The notes under the pieces were generated by a model. The model was not told where the DNA came from. It saw only the letters and a program-made list of their open reading frames with translations, and ran no database searches. Both the position numbers and the translations under genes were made by a program. Source: an uncultured Acidimicrobiales bacterium (GTDB taxonomy: Bacteria > Actinomycetota > Acidimicrobiia > Acidimicrobiales > SZUA-35). From it: 63,799 nucleotides of DNA. The DNA is taken from positions 1 through 63,799 of the forward strand of contig CALHCB010000081.1 of NCBI GenBank assembly GCA_937930695.1. The letters are read 5' to 3'. Below are positions 1 to 9,134 of this stretch, piece after piece (positions within the stretch are counted from its first letter, which is position 1; the number at the start of each line of letters is the position of its first letter).

Positions 1-1
1 G

Positions 2-508
2 GTCGTCATGACCGATGTCTTCGTTCCTGATGACCTGGTTCTCGGAGAACTCGGAATGGGCTGGGCTCAGAACACCTCCGAGCTCGCCTACGAACGAGGC
101 GGGCCAGATCGCTGGCTCAGCACCTATGGCATCATCGAAGAGTTTCTGCGGCTCCACGAGGGAACAACACTGGGAGCCAGAGCCCGGGAACTCCTCGGCA
201 GTGCGACTGCCCGCTACTGGGGGCTCCGCAACCTCTCGCTCACTGTTGCCAGGATGATCGACGACGGGCAGGCCCCGGCCATCGAATCATCGATGGTGAA
301 AGAGATGGGCACCCGCTTTGAGCAAGACGTTCTGCAACAAGTTCTCGATCTCGTTGATCTCGAACCGTCTCCTGACTCAGCCTCGCTCTTCGAGCGTCTT
401 GTCGCCTCAGCGGTGTTGACCGGACCCTCATTCACGATTCGAGGCGGCACAACCGAAATCTTGCGAACAGTCGTGTCCAAAGGACTCGGCGGATCGGTGA
501 ACCGATGA
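2..508 (+). CDS. Acyl-CoA dehydrogenase, C-terminal part (cut by window edge)
   Basis: The open frame runs in from the left edge, so the N-terminus and probably the flavin-binding middle domain are missing. The visible 168 residues are the helical C-terminal domain of an FAD acyl-CoA dehydrogenase. The end reads GGTTEILRTVVSKGLGG, the family's usual GGT-x-EI-x(4) close. The enzyme introduces a trans-2 double bond into an acyl-CoA. The ATG at position 8 is internal, not the true start. It overlaps the next dehydrogenase by 4 nt (ATGA). Paired, overlapping acyl-CoA dehydrogenases of this kind in actinobacteria often form alpha2-beta2 heteromers (FadE28-FadE29 type); that this pair does so is inference. 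Confidence 0.88.
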   Translation, partial: VVMTDVFVPDDLVLGELGMGWAQNTSELAYERGGPDRWLSTYGIIEEFLRLHEGTTLGARARELLGSATARYWGLRNLSLTVARMIDDGQAPAIESSMVKEMGTRFEQDVLQQVLDLVDLEPSPDSASLFERLVASAVLTGPSFTIRGGTTEILRTVVSKGLGGSVNR

Positions 509-1575
509 CCTTTCTCAACGTTGACGAGCTGCTCACCGAGAGCGTCGGCAACCTCTTCTCCTCCATCTGCACGTTCGATGCTGTCCAAGCCGCCGAGGAG
601 ACCGGGTGGTCCGACGAGATCTGGACCGCGGTGAACGACGCAGGATTCACCAGAATCGGACTACCGGAATCACAAGGAGGTTCCGGAGGCGCCTTGACCG
701 ATGCCGCTGAGGTTCTTCGCCTCGCGGGAGCTCACGCCGCCCCTGTGCCCCTGGCCGAGACCGCCATGCTCGGAGGCTGGTTGCTCTGCGCCGCGGACCT
801 CCCCCTGCCCGACGGTGCCGTCACCATCATCCCCGGCTCTGCGAGCGACACGTTGGCTGGTTCGATCGACGGCGACAACCTGCGTCTTACTGGAACGGCT
901 TCGCGGGTTCCTTGGGCTGCGCGCTCTGACCTGATTGCCGGCCTCATCGTCGTCGAGGACCAAACCTTCGCAGTCGCCATTGCTCCACAAGACGTGGCGA
1001 TCGAACCGATGACGAACCTCGCAGGCGAGCCACGAGAGACGATCACCGTGGACCTTACGTTGTCCGCCGATTCCTATCGCGCTGTCGAGACGACGATCGC
1101 CACCGAACTTCGCCTCCGGGGAGCGCTGAGCCGGGCCATGATGATGGCCGGGGCACTCGAAGCGATGTCCGACCTCACGATCAGCTACACCGCAGAACGC
1201 TCTCAGTTCGGACGCCCGATTGGTCGCTTTCAAGCGGTACAACAGCACTTGGTCTGGGGCGCACAGGATGCAGCGCTCACCAAGATGACCGCGCAGGTCG
1301 CATCGATCCACGCGAGCGACGACGTCATCGGGGCTCGATTCCAGATTGCCGCGGCACGACAGCTCGCGGATGAGTCAGCGGGCACGGCGACTCGGTGGGC
1401 TCACCAAGCCCACGGAGCAATGGGCATGACCCAGGAATACGCGCTGCATCAGTTATCTCGACGACTATGGGCATGGCGACATGAATTTTCGGTGCCGGGC
1501 GAGTGGGCAAGCACGGTCGGTCAGATCGCAGAGTCCGCAGGACCCGAAGGGTTGTACCCGCTCATCGCGTCGTGA
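505..1575 (+). CDS. Acyl-CoA dehydrogenase family protein (356 aa)
   Basis: This is a complete acyl-CoA dehydrogenase-fold protein, on the short side for the family (usually 380-400 aa). The N-terminal part carries GLPESQGGSGG, and the C-terminal helical domain carries ERSQFGRPIGRFQAVQQHL near residues 231-249 and HGAMGMTQEYALHQLSRR near 300-318. I do not see the usual C-terminal catalytic Glu context. That fits a non-catalytic or accessory partner in a heteromeric enzyme with the upstream gene, with which it is translationally coupled by an ATGA overlap. The substrate (fatty acyl, steroid side chain or other) cannot be told from sequence. Confidence 0.88.
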   Translation: MTFLNVDELLTESVGNLFSSICTFDAVQAAEETGWSDEIWTAVNDAGFTRIGLPESQGGSGGALTDAAEVLRLAGAHAAPVPLAETAMLGGWLLCAADLPLPDGAVTIIPGSASDTLAGSIDGDNLRLTGTASRVPWAARSDLIAGLIVVEDQTFAVAIAPQDVAIEPMTNLAGEPRETITVDLTLSADSYRAVETTIATELRLRGALSRAMMMAGALEAMSDLTISYTAERSQFGRPIGRFQAVQQHLVWGAQDAALTKMTAQVASIHASDDVIGARFQIAAARQLADESAGTATRWAHQAHGAMGMTQEYALHQLSRRLWAWRHEFSVPGEWASTVGQIAESAGPEGLYPLIAS

Positions 1576-1608
1576 TCGCCGCGACGGCGGCAATCGGCCG
1601 GCAGCATT

Positions 1609-1995
1609 TCATTCCTCCAGTGGCCGTCGCAGATCGACCACCGCGAACACCACCGGCACCGCGAGGGCGGCGACGAGCAAACCAACCGAATGGTTGGGGA
1701 CAACATCGATGTCGCGGGCACTTCCATCCTGAACTCCGTTGCGCCACCACTCGGTGACAAGGCCGAGGACGAACGCACACCCGACTCGTGCCGCCGTGGT
1801 CAGCCATGCCCCGGTCAACGATCTGCGAAAGCCGATCGCGCACGAGCCGACGCTCAACACGAACGCCAGAAACTCCAGCGGCCCACTGGCTTGCCGCCAC
1901 CAGCCTGCCCACGCTGTTGTCGTGGGAGCTGAGGAGATCAACCAAGAGCGAAAGTGCAGGCGATAGATCTCGCCGACCGGAGCGGCGACGAACAT
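1609..1995 (-). CDS. Small VanZ-like membrane protein
   Basis: This frame reads as a small hydrophobic protein of at least 128 residues. Helices lie near residues 41-57, 72-82 and 103-120 of the ATG version. The segment EWWRNGVQDG then RDIDVVPNHSVG resembles the E-x(n)-Q and D-x(3)-N-x(2)-G pattern of VanZ-like proteins; the match is weak. The open frame continues upstream to a stop at 2104-2106 and encodes another good helix before the ATG (VWSLAAGVVLA), so translation probably starts further upstream. That stretch has no ATG, GTG or TTG, so a CTG or ATT start, or a sequence error, is possible. It lies just downstream of asd on the same strand. Function unknown. Confidence 0.5.
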   Translation of the reverse strand: MFVAAPVGEIYRLHFRSWLISSAPTTTAWAGWWRQASGPLEFLAFVLSVGSCAIGFRRSLTGAWLTTAARVGCAFVLGLVTEWWRNGVQDGSARDIDVVPNHSVGLLVAALAVPVVFAVVDLRRPLEE

Positions 1996-2107
1996 CGCCA
2001 GTACGACTCCTGCCGCAAGACTCCAGACAATCGGCCCGCGTTCAGATCCCAGCAGACGCCGAAGCCGTGACCTCGACGGCGAGGCTCCGAGGTCAGCCGC
2101 GGCTCAC

Positions 2108-3172
<1,065 letters not shown>

Positions 3173-3188
3173 CTACTCAGAAAGCGAC

Positions 3189-4409
3189 TTAGTGAGAATC
3201 GAGACCGAACGCTGTGTGCAGAGCCGCTACTGCTTCTTCGGCCCGATCGGCTTCGATGACGCAGCTCACTCGAATGGCCGATGTCGAGATCATCCCGATG
3301 TTGATCCCATTGTCGGCGAGTGTCTCGAACATGGTTGCTGCCACACCAGGGTTGGACTTCATTCCGGCGCCAATGATCGAGACCCGACCAACAGCCTCAT
3401 CTGTCGAGATGCCCTTGAACCCAAGGTCTGCGAGTTCGGGTCCGCCCATGATCTCGGTGGCAGCCGAGAGATCCTCGGTGGGAACGGTGAAGGAGATGTC
3501 GGTACATCCCTGATCCGAAACGTTTTGCACGATCATGTCGACGTTGATTCCGCCATCAGCAAGATGACGGAAGAGGCGAGCGGAAACACCGGGGCGATCC
3601 TCGACATCGGAGACGGTGATCTTCGACTCGGAGAGATCGTGGGTCACCGCGCGAATAATTGGCTGTTCCATGCCAGGTTCCTCCTGAACCACGAGCGTTC
3701 CCGGCTCCCAGGTGAAGGCCGAGCGAATATGAAGCGGGACCTGGTAGTTGTGTGCGACTTCGACCGAGCGCATCGCCGGTTTCGGGCAACCCGTCGCGGT
3801 CATTTCGAGCAGCTCGTCGAAGGTGATCGACTGCATCTTGGTTGCTGCACTCACCACTCGCGGATCAGTCGAGAAGACTCCGGAGACGTCGGTGTACAGC
3901 TCACAGAGATCGGCGTTGAGCGTGTGGGCCAATGCAACGGCCGTGGTGTCGGAACCACCGCGTCCGAGAAACGTGACATCTCGGTCGGTGGAAACGCCTT
4001 GACTGCCAGCCACCACGGGCACGATTCCTTCGGCCAATGCCTCAATGACCCGGTCGGGTGTGATCTCGAGGATCTTGGCGTTGCGATGGTTCGTGTCGGT
4101 CAAGAACCCGGCCTGGCTTCCGGTGAACGAGCGAGCCGGGACGTCAGCATCAGCGAGCGCCATGCACATCAACGCGCAGGCTTTGCGTTCGCCCGCGGTG
4201 ATCAGCATGTCCATCTCGCGCCCGGGCCGATTATTTGACACCTGCTCGGCCATACGGAGCAGGTCATCAGTTTCCTTGCCCATCGCAGAAATCACGAGCA
4301 CGACCTGATCGCCTCGGCGCCGACAACGAGCGACGTGATCAGCAACGGTCCGCATCCGATCCGGATCCGCCACCGATGTGCCACCGAACTTCTGAACAAC
4401 AACGGCCAT
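3189..4409 (-). CDS. lysC: Aspartate kinase
   Basis: It phosphorylates aspartate, the committed step of the aspartate amino-acid family. The 406-residue protein starts VVVQKFGGTSVAD and carries the kinase motif FLGRGGSDTTAVALAH near residues 148-163. A tandem pair of ACT domains occupies about residues 265-400, the usual site of lysine or threonine feedback inhibition. Length and layout match actinobacterial monofunctional enzymes. It is followed on the same strand by asd, the next pathway step. A TACCGT hexamer 9 nt before the ATG is a possible promoter, with spacing longer than is typical here. Confidence 0.97.
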   Translation of the reverse strand: MAVVVQKFGGTSVADPDRMRTVADHVARCRRRGDQVVLVISAMGKETDDLLRMAEQVSNNRPGREMDMLITAGERKACALMCMALADADVPARSFTGSQAGFLTDTNHRNAKILEITPDRVIEALAEGIVPVVAGSQGVSTDRDVTFLGRGGSDTTAVALAHTLNADLCELYTDVSGVFSTDPRVVSAATKMQSITFDELLEMTATGCPKPAMRSVEVAHNYQVPLHIRSAFTWEPGTLVVQEEPGMEQPIIRAVTHDLSESKITVSDVEDRPGVSARLFRHLADGGINVDMIVQNVSDQGCTDISFTVPTEDLSAATEIMGGPELADLGFKGISTDEAVGRVSIIGAGMKSNPGVAATMFETLADNGINIGMISTSAIRVSCVIEADRAEEAVAALHTAFGLDSH

Positions 4410-4531
4410 GGCCCTGAGACGGTATCGGATCCGGTAGCTCCTCTACCCGAGAATTCTTACCTGCGAGCCCACTTTGTGGATCTCGAAACCCCCGATCAGC
4501 GTCATGACCCGGCTTCATCGCCGCGGGTCGT

Positions 4532-4537
4532 TAGTCT
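4532..4537 (+). promoter_or_regulatory. Possible -10 of the cyclophilin gene
   Basis: TAGTCT lies 8 nt upstream of the GTG at 4546, consistent with leaderless transcription and with that GTG, not the ATG at 4474, as the start. Confidence 0.4.
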
Positions 4538-4545
4538 TATCCGCC

Positions 4546-5394
4546 GTGGCAACCGACAAGCGAGCACGTCAGAAAGCCAACAAGCGAGCGCGTCTCGAAG
4601 AGCAACGACGATTAGAGCAGCGCGACAACCTGACCCAGCGGGTCTTGGGTGGCGGCTTGCTCCTCGCCTTGATCATCGCAGGCGGCCTTCTTTTCTGGTT
4701 CGCCCGCGACAACGACGTGGCGAGCGAAGACAACAGCTTCACTCCCGAGTTGACTTCTTCGACCACCGAGGCACCAGAACCCGATGCGCCTCAGCCCGTT
4801 GCCCTGTCGGCACCAACGGCCGGGGAAACCATCGAGGGCGAAACGCCGTGCCCTGCGGACGACGGGTCCTCGGATCGAACCACCACCTTCGAATCCGCAC
4901 CACCGATGTGCATCGACGAGACAGCGACCTACCAAGCCGTCATTGAGACCACCAAGGGAACCCTCACCGTCGAACTCGACCCGGCGCGTGCTCCACTCAC
5001 GGTCAACAACTTCGTCGTGCTCTCTCGCTATCACTACTACGAGGGCGTTCCCTTCCACCGAGTGATCCCTGGATTCATGGTGCAGGGCGGCGATGCGGTC
5101 GGTGATCCCCTTGGAACCGGTGGGCCCGGATACACCGTGGCTGATGAACTGCCCGAAGAAGGCGAATACATGGTCGGCTCAATCGCGATGGCCAACGCCG
5201 GACCGGACACCAACGGCAGCCAATTCTTCATTGTCACCGGAGACCTCGGAGTGGCACTGCCCCCGAACTGGTCGATCTTCGGCGAGGTCAGCGAGGGTCT
5301 CGACGTGGTGCTCGACATCGAGGCCACTGGCACCGAGGGCGGCCCTCCTATTGAAGAAACCCTGATTGAGTCCATCACCATTTCTGAGTCGTAG
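4546..5394 (+). CDS. Membrane-anchored peptidyl-prolyl cis-trans isomerase, cyclophilin type
   Basis: It catalyses proline isomerisation, probably on the outer face of the membrane. From the GTG start it is 282 residues: a strongly basic N-terminus with repeated K/R-A motifs, one transmembrane helix at about 33-52, a Ser/Thr/Pro/Glu-rich linker to about 125, then a cyclophilin domain. Core motifs are FHRVIPGFMVQGGD and GSQFFIVTG. The open frame also has an ATG at 4474. I prefer GTG 4546 because actinobacterial homologues begin at a similar basic segment and a -10-like hexamer sits just upstream. It is divergent from aspartate kinase and single-gene in layout. Confidence 0.9.
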   Translation: MATDKRARQKANKRARLEEQRRLEQRDNLTQRVLGGGLLLALIIAGGLLFWFARDNDVASEDNSFTPELTSSTTEAPEPDAPQPVALSAPTAGETIEGETPCPADDGSSDRTTTFESAPPMCIDETATYQAVIETTKGTLTVELDPARAPLTVNNFVVLSRYHYYEGVPFHRVIPGFMVQGGDAVGDPLGTGGPGYTVADELPEEGEYMVGSIAMANAGPDTNGSQFFIVTGDLGVALPPNWSIFGEVSEGLDVVLDIEATGTEGGPPIEETLIESITISES

Positions 5395-5414
5395 GTCGTT
5401 CCACCCTCCTGTTT

Positions 5415-5428
5415 TTACCGACGGGTAA
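5415..5428 (+). promoter_or_regulatory. Inverted repeat TTACC-N4-GGTAA, candidate operator
   Basis: TTACCGACGGGTAA is a 5-bp dyad with a 4-bp spacer ending 8 bp before the predicted -10 of the 3-hydroxyacyl-CoA dehydrogenase gene. Position and shape suit a TetR-type repressor of acyl-CoA metabolism; the regulator is not identified. Confidence 0.4.
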
Positions 5429-5436
5429 CTTACTGC

Positions 5437-5442
5437 TACGTT
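5437..5442 (+). promoter_or_regulatory. Predicted -10 of 3-hydroxyacyl-CoA dehydrogenase (leaderless)
   Basis: TACGTT is followed by 6 nt and the ATG at 5449. This favours ATG 5449 over the adjacent in-frame GTG at 5446. Confidence 0.5.
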
Positions 5443-5448
5443 CTCGTG

Positions 5449-6357
5449 ATGGAAAACAAGCGGGATCACGTCAACGGCGACGTTCCCAGCTCGACGACTC
5501 CGCACTCCATTCAGCGAGTTGGTGTCGTTGGTTCCGGAATCATGGGTTCCGGAATCGCAGAGGTTGTCGCCAAAGCAGGCTTTGAGGTCGTCCTTCGATC
5601 TCGCAAGCCAGAATCCGGTGCGGCAATGCTCGACGCACTCGGGGCCTCAATCGCTCGGCAAGTGAGCAAGGGCCGTTTGGAACAAGACGCCGGGGATGCC
5701 ATCGTCGATCGTGTCACCTCTTGCACCGACATCAAGGACCTCGCTGCGTGCGATCTTGTGATCGAATCGGTTGTCGAGAACCTCGACGTCAAGAAGGAAC
5801 TCTTCAACGAGCTCGACGTCCACCTTCCGCCCCACGCCCTCATCGTCACCAACACCTCGACGCTTCCCGTCGTCGAGATGGCGATGGCGACGAACCGGCC
5901 AGGGAAAGTTTGTGGCCTTCACTTCTTCAATCCTGCACCGGTCATGGAGCTCGTCGAAATCATCGAGCCGCTGACGGTCGATCCGTCCACGATCGAAGCG
6001 ATTGCTGCCTTCACCGAGTCGTGCGGCAAGCGGTCGGTCATGGTGCAGGATCGTGCTGGCTTCATCGTCAACGCGCTTCTGTTCCCCTATCTCAACAATG
6101 CCGTGCGCATGCTGGAGCGTGGTATTGCATCGGCAGAAGACATCGACATCGCGCTTCAAGCTGGCTGCAATTTTCCGATGGGTCCCCTTGCACTGCTCGA
6201 CCTTGTCGGTCTCGATACGTCCGTCTCGATTCTCGATGCGCTCTACACAGAGTTCGCTGATCCCAACTACATGCCTGTCCCCTCGCTACGTCGGATGGTG
6301 GCTGCCGGCCAGCTCGGACGGAAGTCGGGGCGAGGGTTCTACTCCTACGGAGCTTGA
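5449..6357 (+). CDS. 3-hydroxybutyryl-CoA / 3-hydroxyacyl-CoA dehydrogenase
   Basis: It oxidises 3-hydroxyacyl-CoA to 3-ketoacyl-CoA with NAD(P), or runs in reverse. The 302 residues match the single-domain 3-hydroxybutyryl-CoA dehydrogenases. After a short N-terminal tail comes the Rossmann motif VGVVGSGIMGSGIAE. Catalytic-region motifs are NTSTLP and GLHFFNPAPVMELVE, containing the active-site His, followed by DRAGFIVNALLFPYLNNA. The C-terminal domain ends with GRKSGRGFYSY. It stands next to the aat and ethylmalonyl-CoA mutase genes on the same strand, so a role in butyryl/ethylmalonyl-CoA metabolism is plausible. Confidence 0.93.
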   Translation: MENKRDHVNGDVPSSTTPHSIQRVGVVGSGIMGSGIAEVVAKAGFEVVLRSRKPESGAAMLDALGASIARQVSKGRLEQDAGDAIVDRVTSCTDIKDLAACDLVIESVVENLDVKKELFNELDVHLPPHALIVTNTSTLPVVEMAMATNRPGKVCGLHFFNPAPVMELVEIIEPLTVDPSTIEAIAAFTESCGKRSVMVQDRAGFIVNALLFPYLNNAVRMLERGIASAEDIDIALQAGCNFPMGPLALLDLVGLDTSVSILDALYTEFADPNYMPVPSLRRMVAAGQLGRKSGRGFYSYGA

Positions 6358-6381
6358 CCGTCTGACACAGACCTTGGGAGC

Positions 6382-7083
6382 ATGGTCAGAATGAGCCGCG
6401 CTCGACATGTCGGATGGGTGTTCCCACCGATCTCGACTTTGCCGCCCGGTGAGGATCTCATCGCCGCAGGCGCTGATCTCGAATCAACGACGATCGTGTC
6501 CGCCTATCAGGCTGGCTACTTCCCCATGCCCCTCAGCCGTCGCAAGATTGGCTGGTTTTCGCCAGATCCTCGGGGTGTGTTCCAAGCAGGTGATCTCCAA
6601 ATTTCCAAGTCACTCCGGCGATCGCTTCGCCGCTATCGGGTGACGACAAACCAAGCCTTCGAGGCCGTACTCACCGCGTGTGCCGATCCTGGTCGCCCGT
6701 ACGGCTGGATCGATCGCCGCATCAGCGACGCATACCTTCGGCTTCACCACCAGGGCTATGCGCACAGCGTCGAGGCCTGGGACGATGACGGACTCGCGGG
6801 TGGGCTGTACGGGCTCTCCATCGGCGGCCTCTTTGCCGGCGAATCAATGTTTCATCGCCGAACCGACGCATCAAAGGTGGCTCTCGTCCACCTCGTCGAA
6901 GGTCTCGGCATTGAAGCGCAGCCTGAACGACTTCTTGACGTCCAGTGGTCGACCCCTCACTTGGCATCCCTGGGGTGCCAAGAGATACGACGACCGGACT
7001 ATGCAGCTCGCTTGGCCAAGGCCATCGAACTACCCCTTTCAGACTTCTTTCCACCCCCAACGATCCGAGATGCACGTGACTGA
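6382..7083 (+). CDS. aat: Leucyl/phenylalanyl-tRNA--protein transferase
   Basis: It transfers Leu or Phe from tRNA to proteins with N-terminal Lys or Arg, marking them for ClpAP/ClpS degradation (N-degron pathway, cytoplasm). At 233 residues it is normal size. Family motifs are FPPISTLPPGEDLIAAGADL at the N-terminus, AYQAGYFPMP, WFSPDPRGVF, and the core GGLYGLSIGGLFAGESMFHR. ATG 6382 or ATG 6391 could be the start; only the latter has a well-spaced GGGAG upstream. It overlaps the start of the mutase gene by 14 nt, so the two are translationally coupled despite unrelated roles. Confidence 0.95.
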   Translation: MVRMSRARHVGWVFPPISTLPPGEDLIAAGADLESTTIVSAYQAGYFPMPLSRRKIGWFSPDPRGVFQAGDLQISKSLRRSLRRYRVTTNQAFEAVLTACADPGRPYGWIDRRISDAYLRLHHQGYAHSVEAWDDDGLAGGLYGLSIGGLFAGESMFHRRTDASKVALVHLVEGLGIEAQPERLLDVQWSTPHLASLGCQEIRRPDYAARLAKAIELPLSDFFPPPTIRDARD

Positions 7084-9049
7084 ACGACCAGAACGCGATC
7101 GCCCATGGATGATGAGGACCTACTCCGGTCACTCATCGGCGAAGGCGAGCAATGAGCTCTACCGCACCAACTTGGCCAAGGGCCAGACCGGACTGTCGAT
7201 CGCGTTCGATCTCCCGACGCAGACGGGTTATGACCCGGATCACCGACTCGCGGACGGCGAAGTCGGCAAGGTCGGCGTTCCCGTCGTGCACATCGGTCAC
7301 ATGCGTACGTTGCTGGCCGACATTCCGGTCGGCGAGATGAATACCTCAATGACCATCAACGCTCCAGCGGCTTGGCTCCTTGGCCTCTACATCGCGAACG
7401 CAGCCGAGCAGGGCGTTCCAACGACCGCCCTCCGAGGCACCACACAGAACGACATCGTGAAGGAATACCTCAGCCGCGGAACCTACATCTTCCCGCCCGA
7501 GGCCAGCCGGCGACTGATCGTCGACATGTTCGCCTACTGCTCCGCCAATGTTCCGTCCTGGAACCCGATGAACGTTTGCTCCTATCACCTGCAGGAAGCA
7601 GGGGCGACGCCCGTCCAGGAGCTCGCCTATTCGCTGGCCACCGCAATCGACGTCCTCGACGCCGTTCGTGATTCCGGCCAGGTCGATGACGCGCAGTTTG
7701 CCCGGGTTGTTGGTTCAGTTTCGTTCTTCGTGAACGCAGGCATCCGGTTCATCGAAGAGACCTGCAAAATGCGAGCGTTCACCGAAATGTGGGACCGGAT
7801 TACCAAGGATCGCTACGGCATCACCGATCCCAAGGCTCGTCGCTTCCGGTACGGCGTCCAGGTCAACAGTTTGGGTCTCACCGAGGCGCAGCCCGAAAAC
7901 AACGTCCAGCGCATCGTTCTTGAGATGCTCGCTGTCACCCTCTCGAAGGATGCTCGAGCTCGCTCCATCCAGCTCCCCGCTTGGAACGAAGCACTGGGCC
8001 TCCCTCGTCCCTGGGACCAACAGTGGTCCCTTCGAATCCAGCAGGTGTTGGCGCACGAGACCGATCTCCTCGAATACGGCGACATATTCGCTGGTTCAGA
8101 GGTGATCGAAGCCAAGACGAACGAGCTCATCGAAGGAGCACAGGCCGAACTCGATGACGTTCTCGAGATGGGTGGCGCGTTTGCCGCGATTGAAGAATTG
8201 AAGAACCGCCTGGTCGCTTCGCACACCGAGCGTCGTCGAGCAATCGAGCGGGGCGACATCACCATCGTCGGAATGAACGCCTTCACCGAGGCCGAGGAAT
8301 CGCCGCTCGGGGGCGCCGAGAGCATTCTGAAGGTTGATCCAGCGGTGCACCAGGCGATGGTCGACGACGTCGTCGCTTGGCGAGCTGGGCGGGACAACGA
8401 TGCGGTCCAAGCAGCGGTGACGGATCTTCGCGCCGCCGCCGAGGATGGATCCAACATCATGGAGCCCACAATCGCCCTCGCACATGCGGGCGGCACCACC
8501 GGCGAGTGGGCAGGGACGCTTCGCGAAGTGTTCGGCGAATACCGCGCCCCTACCGGCGTCGGCACATCGACGACAACCGCCGGCGGATCAGCAGACCTCA
8601 CCGAAATCGCCGGTCGGATGCGCAATCTCGAAGGCGGACCACCACGGTTGCTCGTGGCCAAGCCTGGGCTCGACGGACACTCAAACGGCGCAGAGCAGAT
8701 CGCCGTCGCCGCCCGTGACTCCGGCATGGAAGTGATCTATCAGGGCATCCGATTGACCCCGGACCAGATCGTGACCGTTGCGTGCGACGAAGACGTCGAT
8801 GCAGTCGGTCTTTCGATCTTGTCCGGCAGCCACCTGCAACTGGTGCCGAGCACCATCAAACTCCTGAGAGAAGCCGGTTGCGATGCACCAGTTGTGGTCG
8901 GAGGAATCATTCCTGAAGACGACCAAGCAGCTCTTCTCGAGGCTGGTGTTGCCGCCGTTTTCACACCGAAAGACTACGAGTTGGCATCGATCATCGATGA
9001 GATCGCGAGCCTCGTCATCACCCACCGAAGCGAGCTAACTCCAGGATGA
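7070..9049 (+). CDS. ecm: Ethylmalonyl-CoA mutase (MeaA/Ecm-type, B12-dependent)
   Basis: It rearranges ethylmalonyl-CoA to methylsuccinyl-CoA in the ethylmalonyl-CoA pathway, using adenosylcobalamin. The 659-residue protein fuses the catalytic barrel to a C-terminal cobalamin domain. N-terminal DRPWMMRTYSGH and AKGQTGLSIAFDLPTQTGYD match the MeaA/Ecm branch rather than classical methylmalonyl-CoA mutase, which is longer. The B12 domain carries the DxHxxG motif with the axial ligand His537 (LDGHSNG), then SGSH and GGII. The frame is open far upstream inside aat, but homology begins here; GTG 7076 is an equally good start. No crotonyl-CoA carboxylase/reductase lies in this window. Assignment over another mutase subtype is by recalled sequence similarity. 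Confidence 0.9.
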   Translation: MHVTERPERDRPWMMRTYSGHSSAKASNELYRTNLAKGQTGLSIAFDLPTQTGYDPDHRLADGEVGKVGVPVVHIGHMRTLLADIPVGEMNTSMTINAPAAWLLGLYIANAAEQGVPTTALRGTTQNDIVKEYLSRGTYIFPPEASRRLIVDMFAYCSANVPSWNPMNVCSYHLQEAGATPVQELAYSLATAIDVLDAVRDSGQVDDAQFARVVGSVSFFVNAGIRFIEETCKMRAFTEMWDRITKDRYGITDPKARRFRYGVQVNSLGLTEAQPENNVQRIVLEMLAVTLSKDARARSIQLPAWNEALGLPRPWDQQWSLRIQQVLAHETDLLEYGDIFAGSEVIEAKTNELIEGAQAELDDVLEMGGAFAAIEELKNRLVASHTERRRAIERGDITIVGMNAFTEAEESPLGGAESILKVDPAVHQAMVDDVVAWRAGRDNDAVQAAVTDLRAAAEDGSNIMEPTIALAHAGGTTGEWAGTLREVFGEYRAPTGVGTSTTTAGGSADLTEIAGRMRNLEGGPPRLLVAKPGLDGHSNGAEQIAVAARDSGMEVIYQGIRLTPDQIVTVACDEDVDAVGLSILSGSHLQLVPSTIKLLREAGCDAPVVVGGIIPEDDQAALLEAGVAAVFTPKDYELASIIDEIASLVITHRSELTPG

Positions 9050-9123
9050 GTCGCCCCTAGGCCACCAGGAGCTGTTAAAGAGAAGACGAGCGATCCTCTT
9101 CAGTTCACACACCACGGGCCGAT

Positions 9124-9127
9124 GGAG
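9124..9127 (+). promoter_or_regulatory. Ribosome binding site for the GGDEF-like gene
   Basis: GGAG lies 7 nt before the ATG at 9135 and fixes that start. Confidence 0.6.
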
Positions 9128-9134
9128 TCTTGTT

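Noticed and set aside
4474..4545. N-terminal extension of the cyclophilin from ATG 4474
   Set aside because: The extra 24 residues look non-coding, and a -10-like hexamer lies inside this stretch.
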